Positions 33,429 to 46,091 of a stretch of 64,000 nucleotides of DNA are shown one piece after another. Source of the stretch: Turnera subulata (Eukaryota > Streptophyta > Magnoliopsida > Malpighiales > Passifloraceae). The notes beneath the pieces are model-generated. The model was not told the DNA's origin and ran no database searches. It saw nothing but the letters and a program-made list of their open reading frames with translations. The DNA lies in NCBI GenBank assembly GCA_028386065.3, contig JAKUCV010000176.1, forward strand, positions 82,938 through 146,937, read 5' to 3'. The first letter of the stretch is position 1; each line of letters begins with the position of its first letter. The position numbers were made by a program, and so were the translations under genes.

Positions 33429-34263
33429 TTGAGTGTTTGGGTTTGATAGAAAATTTGGTTTAGAAGAGAGAAAGAAGTCTTAGGGATAGAGTTGTCAGTG
33501 AGTAGCAATTGTATTGAGGAAGAAGAGTGTATGGAGTATAAAAAGAGGTGGATGTAATAGGTTTAAGGAAAGTGAATTATTAGAGAGAGTGTGGCAAAGG
33601 AATCGGAACAGATCACGGGTGGAAGTAACGGCCAAATGCATTTAATTCTTCCTCCACCTTTTGAGCTTTTGTCAGGTATGCCCCACCGTGGTCTCCCACT
33701 TTTTGAATCTTTTGGACCACTTTGACCTTGAGCTTATACCAACAGAGATTCTGTGATTACCCCACATGATATCTTCTTTTTTACTTTCCCAAAAGCTCTG
33801 ATTTGCTCCCTCAACTTGCCAAGATTCCTTTATCTGCTGGGTAATGACTGTTGGACATTTAGTTTTTTCCAAAAACCAAGTTGCCTTCTATCCACAATCT
33901 AACAGCTTCTCAGGTGCCCAAAATTCAAATAATTTTCATTTGAATCCATCAGAGTCCTTTTGATTTAGAATTCCCGTCTGAAGAGATGCTTTTGCCCATC
34001 GGGTAATGACTGCTGGGTATTTGGTTTCTCCAGAAACCAAAATTGCCTCCTTTCTTCCATTTTTCCTTAACTGATGATCATAACGTCTCAAGATATTTCC
34101 TCATATGCCAGAATGCATTGTGAATGTGTGTGTATGAGGTGTAATGAATGCTATAAAACTAATATGAACATATATGCACATAATTAGAGGATGCATGATT
34201 TATGCCAAAAACTAAGTATGAAACCAAGCATAAAACCAATTATAAACCAAGTAAGCGTAAGAG
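33429..34263 (-). other. Spacer between pol and the env-position ORF
   Basis: No ORF. Repeated segments GGTTTCTGGAGAAACCAAAT and TCATTACCC(A/G) occur at about 33840-33890 and 34000-34050 (minus). Similar sequence follows RNase H in the split Copia element at 21545-21600. Confidence 0.65.
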
Positions 34264-35725
34264 TCAAGGTAAGTTACACATTTCAAGTTCAAGTTTGATC
34301 TTTGTGAATTGATCCTCTTTGAGTGGCTTTGTAAAGATATCAGCAAGCTGATTTTCAGTCTTCACGAATTCAATTGCCACATCCTTCTTCAACACATGAT
34401 CTCGGATAAAATGATGCCTCACTTCAATGTGCTTGGTCCGAGAGTGTTGTACAGGATTCTTGGTTAGATTAGTGGCACTAGAGCTGTCACAGTAGAATGG
34501 CACACAATCCTTCTTAAGGTTTGCTTCATCCATAAGACTTGTGCACAACAAGCTCCTGCTGCAATATATTCAGCCTCAGTGGTTGAGATTGCAACAACAT
34601 TTTGCTTCTTGCTTGACCAAGACATAAGAGACTGTACAAGCAATTGACATGTCCCACTTGTGCTTTTTCGATCTAATGTGCACCCTAAAAATTCTGCATC
34701 TGAATAACTTGTTAGCTCAAAAGTGTTAACTTTAGGATACCATAAACCAAGTGAGGATGTTCCCTTAAGATACTTGAATATGCGCTTAATTGCCTTAAGG
34801 TGTGACTCTTTAGGACATGATTGAAATCTTGCACATAAGCAGACACTGAACATAATATCAGGTCTTGTAACAGTGAGATAAAGAAGACTACCTATCATGC
34901 CTTTGTACTTTTTTATATCAATATTTTTACCATGTTCATCCTTGTCAAGTTTGGTGGATGTACTCATGGGAGTGGCACTAGGCTTGGTTTCACTTAAACC
35001 AAAGCGCTTCAACAACTCTCGAGTGTACTTAGCTTGATTAATGAAGATACTACCATCAAGCTGCTTAACTTGGAATCCCATAAAAAAATTTAGCTAACCC
35101 ATCATACTTATTTCGAATTCACTATGCATAAGCTTCTCAAATTCTTTGCAAAGCAAATCATTAGTAGCTCCAAACAAAATATCATCAACATAGATTTGCT
35201 CCATGATAACATCACTTTTGTTAGTTCTAACAAACAATGCTGAATCAACTTTGCCTCTAGAGAAGCCTTTAGACACAAGATAAGAGCTTAATCTATCATA
35301 CCATGCTCTAGGAGTTTTTTTAAGTCCATATAATGCCTTTTTAAGCTTGTAAACATGCTCAGGATGGTCATGACTTTCAAAACCAGGTGGTTGCTCAACA
35401 TAAACTTCTTCTAAGATATGTGCACTTAAGAATGCACTCTTAACATCCATTTGATATAACTTGAGGGATTTTATATAATGCAAATGCAAGTAGCATGCGA
35501 ATGGACTCTAATCTAGTAACAGGAGCAAAGGTCTCATCATAATCAATACCTTGCTCTTGATTATATCATTGAATAACTAACCTTGCTTTGTTTCTTACCA
35601 CAACTCCAGTCTCATCAAGTTTGTTTCTGAAAAGCCATTTGGTTCCAATAACTGGATGCTCAGCAGGTCTAGGCAAAAGTTCCCAAACATCACTTCTTTT
35701 TAACTGATTTAACTCTTCTTTCATC
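34264..35725 (-). pseudogene. SIRE-type reverse transcriptase and RNase H
   Basis: On the minus strand the RT reads from about 35725, with early blocks partly degraded. 35489-35094 contains [34 protein letters not shown] and the catalytic [10 protein letters not shown] short break leads to 35081-34464 (GFQVKQLDGSIFINQAKYTREL, MIGSLLYLTVTRPDIMFSV, RNase H SYSDAEFLGCTLDRKSTSG and STTEAEYIAAGACC). A last frame change leads to YCDSSSATNLTKNPVQHSRT, RHHFIRDHV and LADIFTKPLKEDQF. Three frames are used, so no complete enzyme can be made. Confidence 0.92.
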
Positions 35726-35729
35726 GCCA

Positions 35730-36482
35730 TTATCCAATTTTCATCAGGAATGGCCTTTTTGCAGTTTTAGGTTCCACTTGAGAAAGGAATGCAAGATGAG
35801 AGTTGACATTGAGCAATGAGGATCTGGTAGTCACCCCTCTGGATAAATCTCCAAGTATAACCTCTATAGAGTGTCCCCTGGGTGCTCTCACATTCCCATG
35901 AGAAGTAGATCCTTGTTCTGCATTGTTTGGTTTTTTCCCAGAACCACATGGTTCCATCACTGGTTCCTTGTTTGGTTGTGAACCTGGTCGTACGGTTGGT
36001 TCTTGCTTGGGCAGAAGAGGCTCCAATTCAGGAGGTTCTTCCTCTTTTTCAGTAGTCCCATTAATGCTTATAGTCTGTGGTTGATCTTCAGGTGCAGTAT
36101 CTGTGACTATATCATCACATGCATCACATGGGTCAATCTCATCACAAACAGCATGCATGGTTTCTTCAACAACCAAGGTTCTCTTGTTATAGACTCAATA
36201 TGCTTTACTAGTTAGAGAGTATCCAAGAAATACACCATCATCAGATTTAGTCTCAAATTTATCAAGATTGTCCTTAGTATTAAGAATGTAGCACTTAGAA
36301 CTAAATACTCTAAAATAAACAATGCCTGGTTTCTTATCAAACCAAATCTCATAGGGGGTCTTTTCAATCAAAGAACGCAATGATACTCTATTTAAGATGT
36401 AACAAGCAGTGTTTACACCCTCTGCCCAGAAGTAGGCAGGTAACTTATGCTCATTAAGCATAGTTCTAGCCATTTCTTGCAA
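35730..36482 (-). pseudogene. SIRE-type integrase C-terminal region and linker
   Basis: The minus strand 36482-36195 reads MARTMLNEHKLPAYFWAEGV, IEKTPYEIWFDKKPG and FETKSDDGVFLGYS, the C-terminal integrase region; a stop precedes 36195. The linker (36176-35730) is acidic and Pro/Glu-rich and ends with the conserved GDLSRGVTTRSSLLN block. It corresponds to 8-610 on the plus strand. Confidence 0.88.
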
Positions 36483-36484
36483 AG

Positions 36485-37378
36485 TTCAATTCTTCTTTTT
36501 AACAACTCTATTTTTTTGAGGTGTTCTAGGAGTCGAAAAAGTGTGTTCAATGCCACTTTGTTCACAGAAGTGTTTAAATACAAGATTATCGAATTTTCCT
36601 CCATGATCACTTCTAATTTTTGAAATCGTGCAGCCTTTTTCATTTTGTAGATGTCTATCAAGATTACCAAATTCATAGCATGCATGATCTTTTTGTGCTA
36701 GAAATAACACCCATGTATACCTTGAATAATCATCCATAACCACAAATGCATAACTCTTACCACCTAGACTTACTGTTCTCACAGGTCCAAATAAGTCAAT
36801 GTGCAGTAGTTCAAGGGGCCTAGATATAGAGATAGTATGCTTAGGTTTAAAGAAACTTTTAACCTGTTTTCCAAGCTGACAGGCTCTGCAAGTGGTTTCT
36901 TCCTCATACTTGAGCTTGGGCAGACCTCTTACCAACTCTTTTTTAGACAGATTTGAGATAAGCTCCAGATTTGCATGGCCAAGCCTTTTGTGCCAAAGGG
37001 TTGGTGTCTGTGTTCTTGCATTTAGACATTTGAACTCAAGGTCAGAAATATTGCATAGGTTTATAGAATATATGTTGCCTTTTTTGTTACCAAGTTTTTG
37101 TCAAAAACCAAACATTTAGAAGCCTCAAAAACAACTTTGTAACCTTTGTCACATAACTGGCTAATACTTAACAAATTATACTTTAGATTATCAACCAATA
37201 AAACTTGCTCAGTAACAGGGTTAGAACCAACATTACCAAGACCAAGGATTTTCCCTTTCGACTTATCACCAAAAGTCACATTACCTCGGTCCTTTTCAGT
37301 TAGGGATGAAAACATGGATAAGTCTCCTGTCATATGCCTTGAACACCCACTGTCCAAGATCCATTCATCCCTAGTATC
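36485..37378 (-). pseudogene. SIRE-type protease and integrase core with lost catalytic Glu
   Basis: 37357 starts at the Copia protease signature MDSGCSRHMTGD, followed by the GAG-pre-integrase region (LLSISQLCDKGY) to 37061. The frame changes, then 36935-36486 carries CRACQLGKQVKSFF (second half of the zinc finger), LLHIDLFGPV with the first Asp, the MDDYSRYTWVLFL block, and IRSDHGGKFDN with the second Asp. The segment normally reading NGVVERKNR is TPQKNRVVKKKN, with Lys where the catalytic Glu of the DDE triad belongs. A stop follows. Integrase would insert the DNA copy; this one is doubly inactive. Confidence 0.9.
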
Positions 37379-37379
37379 C

Positions 37380-39150
37380 TGTCAGCAAGATCAAGTTTTA
37401 GGTACCCAAACTGACTTGGGTCCTTCAGGGTTAGGCTTGGTTCCTTTCAGAACCCACACATACCTCACATTACTATTTCTCTTCTTAAACCAAAAGGTTC
37501 TAATACTATAACCAGCTTTACCACAGAAATAACATGTAATATGAGTTACATTGAATCCATGTGAATGCATATGATAGTTTCTCTTAGGTGGATACGTGTT
37601 TGTCCTAGGTGTATATGGTTTTCCAGACCTAGTTCGAACGAATGGCACATACTGGTTTGGTTTGTTAAAAACCACATTGGAATCATTTGGTTTGTGTCAC
37701 CTGTTAGGAGATATGTGTCTATATTGCATCCTGGATCCTATCTTACCATTTTTAACAGTCTGATATGGTTTGTTAGCATGCACATGAGTAGTAACAGGTA
37801 TATCAGACCCCGCCTTGACAAAATGCACAGAAGTATTTGGTTTTTCAAAAACCACATGTGTAGCTCCTATTTCATTCAGCACAGAGTGCCTTTGCTGTCC
37901 TAACAATATGTTTAGGTTTTTAGTTCCAGTGGTGAATTTCTCAAGAGATTGTTTAAGATCTCTAACTTCCTCTTTAAGCTTACTATTTTCCATAACCACC
38001 ATCTCACTATTAGCAATACTAGAAGCTTTTTCTTTTCTATTTCACTATGAGCAACTTTTTTAGCTTTCAGAGTTTCATATGACCTACATACTTCTGTATG
38101 AGCAGTATCAAGCTTTTCATATGCATTTCTATGTGCTTCAGCAACATATTCAAGTAAATCAATGCGCTTTTTATATGCTTTATTCTTCTTAAGAGCTTCC
38201 TTATACTTATCATGCAATTCAGCAAAAGCATCTTGTAATTCATCAAAAGTAAAGTCAGGTGAATCATCTACCTCAGAGTCTTCTTGAGTCATGAGACACA
38301 AGTTTGCTGCCTCATCCTTCTCTGAATCGCTTGAAGAATCCGAGTCATCGCAAGCGACCATGACCTTCTTTCTTTTGGTTCTAGAAGAATCACATTTGTT
38401 CTTCTTTTGGTAAGGACACTCAAATTTGATGTGACCAGGGCAGTTGCAACCAAAGCATGTCAGGGGGTCCTTTTTAGGCTCATCAATCTTCACACCTCTA
38501 AGAATTCTTCCCTTGAGTTGCTTCTTCTTGAAGTATCTTACAAATCTCTTTGTAAGGAGTGCAACATCTGAATCACTATCATCATCAGATTCTTGGGATT
38601 TTAAGGCCAGGTCCTTCTTCTTTGGTTCCTTGGTTTCAAACTTGGAACCATGCACTATGAGCTTGCCGATCAGCTGATCATAGGTGAGAGTGTTCAAGTT
38701 GTGAGCTTCTTCTCTGGCAGTAACCTTGGGTTCCCACTCCTTAGGTAGAGACCTAAGTACCTTTGCTACCTTCTCTCTATGTGTGATAACCTTTCCAAGA
38801 GTTGCAAGGTTGTTGCACATAATTGCGAAGCGAGTATCCATCTCCTGTATTGTTTCACCAGAAACTATCTGAAACAGTTCATAGTCTCTCATGAGACGAT
38901 TGAGTCTTGACTCTTTCACTTGGTTTGTGCCTTCATGAGTGACACATAGAAGCCTCTAGATCTCATAGGTAGTTTCACAAGATCTGACTCTTTGAAACTC
39001 ACTCTCACTTATTCCACAAAGAAGGACATTCTCAGCTTGAGCATCAAGCTTAGCCTTTTTTAGCTATTCTTCAGACCAGAACTGCATGTCCCTTAGTGTT
39101 CTGGTATAAGGATGCTGGACTATACTCCACATCTCCAGATCTTTGCCTTC
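37380..39150 (-). pseudogene. SIRE-type gag, 5' end deleted
   Basis: Reading starts at the deletion junction with KDLEMWSIVQHPYTRTLRD, then stops near 39060 and 38955. 38919-37912 is open: SGETIQEMDTRFAIMCNNL, VAKVLRSLPKEWEPKV, LTYDQLIGKLIVHG (the UBN2-type gag core), an acidic Ser-rich stretch, and the zinc knuckle CFGCNCPGHIKFEC (CX2CX4HX4C intact). A long coiled-coil-like region follows. A second knuckle in 37675-37391 reads CYFCGKAGYSIRTFWFKK, having lost its His and last Cys. Without a start codon region or primer site it cannot support a cycle. Confidence 0.88.
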
Positions 39151-40287
39151 AAACGAACCAAATGGCTTCGTCACAAACCACTTACCCGCAAAACAGACAA
39201 GCAAAAATATAAGAGAGCTGAGGGAAGAAAGGATGACACAGTGATTTATAGCAGTTCCCCCTCACCAAGTACCTCCACTACCTAAAGGACCCTCTTTTAG
39301 GATTTCAAACTCTCATTAACTTAGGCTTTTGCGGGATCAGCCTCAACCAATTACAGAAACCAAGCTTTTGCAGGCTAAGCTCTAACCTTAACTGAAACAA
39401 GCTTTTGCAGGATAAGCTCTAATCTTTACAAGTTTTTCCCAGGTTAAACTCTAACCTTTCCCCAAATCTAATCCTAGATTTGAGATCCCAACAAAACTAC
39501 ACACTAGTCTTGCCTAAAACACTACCCTTTGTAACAAGTTGGAGAATAAGAATAATCACAAGTGTAAGCTCAACAAATATCTCAAGCGTAAGCACAATTG
39601 CAGACTTCAAAGCAATTTTCAAATAGGCTGGGATGCTTTTCCAAGAAGCATTCCTCTTCCTTATATATATAGAGCTTGAGCAAGTGGGAGTAGGTAGGAA
39701 GATCTTCATCCAACGGCTCTAAAGTACCCATCAACTCATCATCCAACGGCTCTAAAGTACCCATCAGCACATCATCCAACGGCTCTTAGGTACAAGTCAG
39801 TCACTAGAGTTGACTCCATAATCCACTAGCCAGTGTTGGGTTCATTTCAGGAAGTCCACTCTCTTTGCAGCTCAATTACTTGAAAACATTCCATTTTTGG
39901 CAATCCGGGACCATAAGTGTTGACCACAATTGATAATTGAGCTTGGAGGTGAGAGATAAGTGTTGCAGGTCTTCCTCTTTGTCTTGGACCACTTTCTCTG
40001 CCTTTTGGAGTAGTTGGGGGTTGAGGTTTAATGCTGTGAGGACCACCTGGGCCACCAGCCACTTGCAGTAGGACCACTTCTAATGTTGTGAGCAAAGTGT
40101 GGTTTCTTTCAGAAACCAAGTCCGTGATTTTTGTGTGGTTCTTGTAAGAAACCACGCTGCATGTTAATCAACACAAATATATGCAAACATCTAACCAATT
40201 TTGTTAATCATTAAAATTAATATATAATTATTCACTAAATATGATTAGTCATTAATAATCCATATTAAGCTCATGTTTAGGTCATCA
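39151..40287 (-). repeat. 5' LTR of the SIRE-type Copia element, end deleted
   Basis: It aligns with 29311-30387 of the 3' LTR. About 75 bp at the LTR's end (the G-tract and TTGGGCTAACA terminus), the primer site and the gag start are missing; sequence passes directly from AAACGAACC (LTR) to gag. A 33-bp unit with CCAACGGCTCTAAAGTACCC is present three times (39710, 39743, 39776) versus twice in the other LTR. Confidence 0.88.
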
Positions 40288-40292
40288 CATGT

Positions 40293-41787
40293 AATGTACA
40301 ACAAAAAGAAGAACTAACTACTAGAATAACGACTGTAAGCAAAAAAGAAAAAATATTGGTAAAGAATAAGAAATTATTTAACGTTTTAGAAAATATAAAA
40401 TCTCATAAGGAATGAAAACATTTGATTAAAATAAATTCTCTTCAAAAATAGATGAAGAATAAAAAAAGTAGATCCACTGATAAAACTTAATAACAAAATT
40501 ACTATATAAAAAATGATTATATGTGAACAAAAAATTCATATAACCTAGTATATACATGGTGTAGTATAATTATTCAATATTTAATAAGTTAAACTTAAAC
40601 TTAATTAAAATGAGTTGATCAATCACAATTCTTACTACTTTTCAAATACAACACTAAAGTTATAAATTTAATTTTTAAATAAAAATAGAAATAAAAATAT
40701 TCTCAAATAAAAAGTATTTATTATTATTTTAATTCTTCAAATTAATATTATATAAAATATAATTAATAAAAAATAATCCAAAAGAGTACCACACTATTGG
40801 ACACTATAGAATGACCTACAAAACATTGTCTTAATTTTAAGAGAACCTTCCAAATTGTGAGAGCGTCTAAACCTGAAGTAATAAGTAAGATTGGGTAAAC
40901 CAATATGGCCAATAGCAAAGCCAAAACATATTACTTTTTTATTGATGCAACCCAAAATAATGAATCATAAAGTGAAAGCAACGTCTGCATAAAACCTGTA
41001 CAATTCAGGCATTTTCATACTCTTTGTTGTAGCTCCAAACGTGGTTATAATAACTTGAGGTAGGTAATGCTATCAAGGGTTTGATCCACCAGCACTACCT
41101 AACATCAAACTAGATCACCAATATATGGTTACGATAATTAATTATATTAGTGATGTATCATGTAACTAAGAAAGATTTGGAACAAATCCCACTTTAAAAA
41201 AACTCATTTCAAATAACAGCCTATCCACTTTATGTAAATCATTATTTATATCAGGTTGCAGTAGATTTGGGAAATCAACGTGTCCATGAAGTTGATCCTT
41301 TCTAAAGTTGTTATTATTATGTCTGCCAGTATACACTAGTATCAGGCGAATAATTAAATTGTTATTGGGGAATTCTTTTTGGGAGCGTCACTATATTATT
41401 TTTCTCAAACAAGCTGCTGCTTGCCTAAAACTCCAGTCATCTTTTGTGTAGCCATATCATCACATTTGATTTAATGATTAGTGCCTGATGTCCAAACTAT
41501 TACCATAAATTATTAAAAAAGGCTGATACTAATAATTCATATACTACGGAACGACTAATACATTTTCCATCTTCAACTATATATAAAATTTAGTCCTAGA
41601 AACAAGTTACACGAATGGTATATATATATATATAATTTCTCTTTCATCAAATTATTGAACTGAAATATGATGGCATATTCAAACGTCACTGACTAATAAG
41701 ACAGATTTTGGCCAAGGAAGACAACAAGCAAAAAGAAGGCTCCTACTATTTAGTTTAACATATATGGATTGTGTATAAAAATAGAAT
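40293..41787. other. AT-rich gap without genes
   Basis: No coding region, LTR, TIR pair or RNA gene seen. It contains a short TA-dinucleotide run (41618-41633). The last 8 bases are the AATAGAAT duplication of the next hAT element. Confidence 0.6.
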
Positions 41788-42270
41788 TAGGGGTGAGCAA
41801 AAATTACGAAAATCCCAAATCCGTACTGAATCCGAATGAATTCGTACCGAAAAGAGAAAATCCGAACTATTCCGTAACGAAACGGAATGGAATCCGAACT
41901 GTTTGATGAGAAATGAAACGGAATAGAGTTTTAATCCAAAAATCCGTGGAGCTCCGAGATCTGAGCAAAATAGTGTGAATAGGTAGTGCCAAAAAAATTG
42001 AACCCGGAGCCCAACCAAATTTCAAATTCTTTGGAGGGAAAATAAAAAGTATGTCATAAACTTGATATTTTTAGCTCTTATTTTATTTTCATAACAAATT
42101 ACTTAATAATTTTTGTACATATTTTTAAATATAAATTATGCTATTATTTTATAAATATTATTTTGAGTACCAAATAAGTAAATATGGTTATCATATAAAA
42201 ATTTAAAAATATATATAAAAAATGTATTATTTTTATACAAATGCATTAAATAATATTTTTATAATAATAA

Positions 42271-45050
42271 TGAAGCGCCCCGACCCGTATTTACCGTACA
42301 CAGTAAACACGCTCCAGAACTGTTCCTACTACAGTAGCAAACAGTACATACAATATAAAATACAGCACAAGCAAAACCAAATACATCATCCGTCACCCGA
42401 TCCCGGGGACCATTATTCAAGCCACAACAGCAGTAGCAGAAAACATATGATACAACAACACATAAAATACAGCAACATATAGTAATCAGCAGCGGAAGAC
42501 TTAGATTGAGATGCAGCGGAGGTATGGATCCGAAATCTGGTAGAGCAGAAAGAGCAGCTGGCCGAACCACGTACCTGTACTACGAGCAACTCATCCTACG
42601 GGATGAAACCCCGCAAGCGAGGGGTGAGTCCGAAGTGCTCACCGACGAAGGATAAACAGTAATATGCAGGCAACACAATACTTTCGAAGTAAAATTCCAG
42701 CAAAAGACATAACAGAGAAACAACCAGAATTTAACTGAGCCAAGACCAACAGAAAATTTATTATTACCAATTTTATCTTTCGGGGCCCTGTCACTGGACA
42801 AGCTAGGGTCGTACCTGGTTATTAATATGTTCTGGGTGCTAGATCAAATCCAAGAGAGCCCAGGGATCAACATCCCAAAAATATAGATCTCAGGGATAGA
42901 CATCCGAAAAATATAATCACGGGATAGACATCCCAAGCACAGACATGCTTATCACGAGTAACCCAGATCATAGCCACCATAAAACAGTCTCTAACCATCT
43001 AGTCGTACCACTACTTTCCTAGTGACAAATAAGTCATCAACACAACTTCCAATTATCCAATTATCTCATCATATCAGTTTATCCACAATCAACAAATCAA
43101 CAACAACAGCAATAATACCACAATCAAACTCAATTGGCTAAGCAATTCAATCAGGCAAAATAATCACAGATAAACAAATACAATATCATGTGCAACATAT
43201 CAAAGGTTATCCATCCTCACCTTAGCCGATTTCCCTACTCCTGAAAGTCCTCAAATTGTCCTGGTTCCGGTTCCTTGGGATACTGTTCGTTATCAGCTCC
43301 TATATAGCAAATAATAGCACATACTCACATAAGATGCACATAAATGCAAATGATGCTATACCGTAAAAACAAAACCTAAATTGGTTCGTTTACGTCCCGG
43401 TGAAACCCCATCATCATCATCATTCACCATTTATTTTCCAAGTGCCAAAAACACTATACTTATACCTGGTTATTATTCCGGTACATACTTTGTTAATACC
43501 CTTTTCAAAATATTTGATAAAAATAATTATTACTATCACTTATTTTATTTTCCAAAAAAAATCATAATTATCATAAAATAATCTTTTTTTAGAATTAGTC
43601 ACACCTATATATTTTCCGGTATACTTTGATCATATCCTTACTAAAATATCTTTCATAACGTTATTTATATACATATATATTTTTCCTAAATTATTCCTGT
43701 ATGCATAAGTATTAATTATTTTCCATATCTCATATTTTCCCAAAATATTTCCATAATTTAATTTTCCAATATAGCCATATTATTTATATATGTCAGATTT
43801 TATTTTATTATTATTTTTTTTTATTCTTGCACTGGTCGTCTGGGCCGTGAACAGTGTTGTCTAGCCCACTACATGGAGCCTAGACAGGCCCACGCAGCAG
43901 GCCCAGCGCGCAGTAGCCCAATAGAGCCACCAGCCCAACCCAAGTTCAAGTCCAGCCACTCAAACTGACAGCCCAGCTTTAAACTAACCAACCCAACCCA
44001 TTCCAAGCCCAAGCGCAGGCCCAACATGCCAGCCCAACCCAAGATCCATATCCATCCAACCCGGGTCAACCCGCGACCCAACACAAAGGAGCGGGTCAGG
44101 CTCGACCCATCCGGGTCGTCCCCAACCTTAAACGGGTCTGCAGCTCACCTTGTGTGGTTGCCGACGGCGGTGGCACGAGGACGAGGCACGAGACGGGTGA
44201 CAGGATGAACGGCGAGGGCGACAGCCAGTGGCAGGGAGATGCGCGCGGAAGGGAGGCGCGGCTGCGGTGGCTTGTGACGACGACGAGCCGAAAAGGGAGG
44301 GTGGCCGTCGGGTTTCCAGCTGCAGTGGGCGCGTCTGGCGGCGAGGCAGGTGGTGGATCGTGCGGCGCAGTTGGTGGCATTGTGGTGCCGCAGTGGGTCG
44401 TCTTGCGTCGACTGCGTCGCGTGAGGAGGAACGGCTACGGCCGACAACGGCGAGGTGAAGTAATGGCGAGCGAGGGAAGAGACGGACGGTTGCTGGTCGT
44501 CTCGGTCTTCGTGCTGCAGCGAGGAGACAGATCTGCAGGTGGAGGTCATCTGGTGGCGGCGTCTCAACACAAGGAGTAGGTGGTGGTGGTTGCGTGCGTG
44601 GAGAGGAAGAAGGGGTGGTAGTGGCCGGCGGTCTCGGTTGTGTGTTGTGTTTAGTATTATTATTTTTTTTAGGTAGTATGCAGGAGGTGATGTAGGGATA
44701 CTGGGCAGGTCGTTTGCAGAGAAAATATAGGTGATGGTCTTTTTTTTTTTTGCATGTGAAGCCGTGGTAGAGGAAAAAGGCAGAAAAGATAAAGCAGGCA
44801 TGGCACAGCATCACAGACAAAATTTCCCAAGCGCACAAGAAACAAATCACGAGCTGCACAGGGGAGAGGCGGCTGCATGACTCAATCATGTAGTCGTGTC
44901 CTGTCCGGACCAGAAAATAACTGTAATGCCTCCTTGACTTAGTTTTTGGCCCGATAATTCGAGGTTAAACCTGACTTTTCTTAAGATTCTTGGACCCCAA
45001 AAATACCAACTCTGGTCCGAAAAATCCGCAGAAAAATCGGGAACGTGGGG
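42271..45050 (-). repeat. 3' LTR of the Gypsy element, 5' end deleted
   Basis: It aligns with 48649-51416 of the 5' LTR and stops at GAACGTGGGG (45050), where pol-derived sequence takes over. It contains a GC-rich block (44090-44640), with readings such as 44128-44889 that have no protein domain, and short direct repeats AGGGATAGACATCC(C/G) near 42860-42935. Confidence 0.9.
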
Positions 45051-46088
45051 AAGACTACCGCAGATTACTGACTTTGGGAACACAACTTCCAGGATCTGAC
45101 TACACAGATTACTGACATTGGGTACACATATTCATTCCTCAATCATCAATGCTTCATCATCAGCTATACGAAACTTGTCCTCTTTTCCATTCCTTACTCC
45201 CTCTTTAAGCTTGACCAGGTCGGGATCTCCTTCTTGTAACTCCACTATCCATCCTCTTAGGTTAGACTTGACACTCATGTGTGCTAGTAAAACTCCTGTA
45301 TCATCAACTGTCAAGCCAACTCCCAACTTCCTTAACTCGATAAGTGAGAACATCGAGTAATTAGTGGAAGTATCCTCTGATTGTCTTCGGCTCAAGGCAT
45401 CAGCTACCACATTAGCCTTTCCTGGGTGATACTCAATAGTACAGTCATAATCATTAAGCAACTCAATCCAACGTCTCTGTCGTAGGTTAAGCTCCTTCTG
45501 AGTCATGATGTACTTAAGACTCTTGTGGTCAGTGAAAATCCGACACTTCTCTCCAAACAAGTAGTGTCTCCAAATCTTCAGAGCCAAAATCACAGCTGCC
45601 ATCTCAAGATCATGTGTCAGATATTTCTTCTCATGAGTCCTCAACTGCCTAGAGGCGTAGGCAATCACTCGTCCTTCTTGCATCAGCACGGCTCCTAGAC
45701 CAAGTCCCGATGCATCACAAAACAATACATACTCAACACCAGGCTTCGGTACTGTCAGAACCGGTGTCGTGGTCAGCTTCCTCTTAAGCTCCTCAAAACT
45801 CTGCTAACATTCCGGGCTCCAAACAAATGCCCGTTCTTTCCTCAATAGCTTGGTCATGGGACTAGCTATCAAAGAAAAACCTTCGATGAACCTCCGATAG
45901 TATCCTAGAAGACCAAGAAAACTTCTGACTTCGAATACATTCTTAGGTGGTTCCCACTCCAACACGGCCTTCACTTTGACAAGGTCAACCTTTATTCCAT
46001 CCCCGCCTGCCACATGTCCAAGGAAAGAAACTTCTCCAAGCCAAAATTCACACTTGCTGAATTTGGCATACAGCTGCTTCTCCCGTAA
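45051..46088 (-). pseudogene. Gypsy RT end and RNase H, running into the deletion
   Basis: Continues the same frame as 46092-47537 after a TAG at 46089-46091. The connection reads [20 protein letters not shown] and [11 protein letters not shown]; a stop lies at 45801. RNase H follows: [57 protein letters not shown] and [15 protein letters not shown]. After a TGA at 45129 the reading ICVPNVSNLCSQILE begins the segment just before the integrase zinc finger and then breaks off into LTR sequence at 45050. The integrase is completely missing. Confidence 0.9.
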
Positions 46089-46091
46089 CCT

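Larger units (their letters stand above)
29239..40287 (-). mobile_element. Nearly complete SIRE/Maximus-type Copia element
   Basis: Flanking 5-bp duplications CATGT (29234-29238, 40288-40292) and TG...CA LTR ends (minus strand TGATGACC...GGCTAACA) define an 11.05-kb element on the minus strand. In element order: damaged 5' LTR (40287-39151), gag, protease, integrase, RT, RNase H, a spacer, an env-position ORF, purine tract and 3' LTR (30387-29239). The env-position ORF, the purine tract context CATCAACAAAAAGGGAGAGA and the C-tract at the LTR end identify the SIRE/Maximus lineage. A deletion at about 39150 removed the end of the 5' LTR, primer site and gag start; the coding regions have several frame breaks. 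Confidence 0.93.

Noticed and set aside
44128..44889. Long minus-strand ORF (253 codons) and overlapping ORFs in the GC-rich block
   Set aside because: The sequence lies in an LTR, readings are open in several frames because of GC composition, they are Pro/Ser/Arg low complexity, and the frame is not kept in the homologous LTR at 50500-51250.
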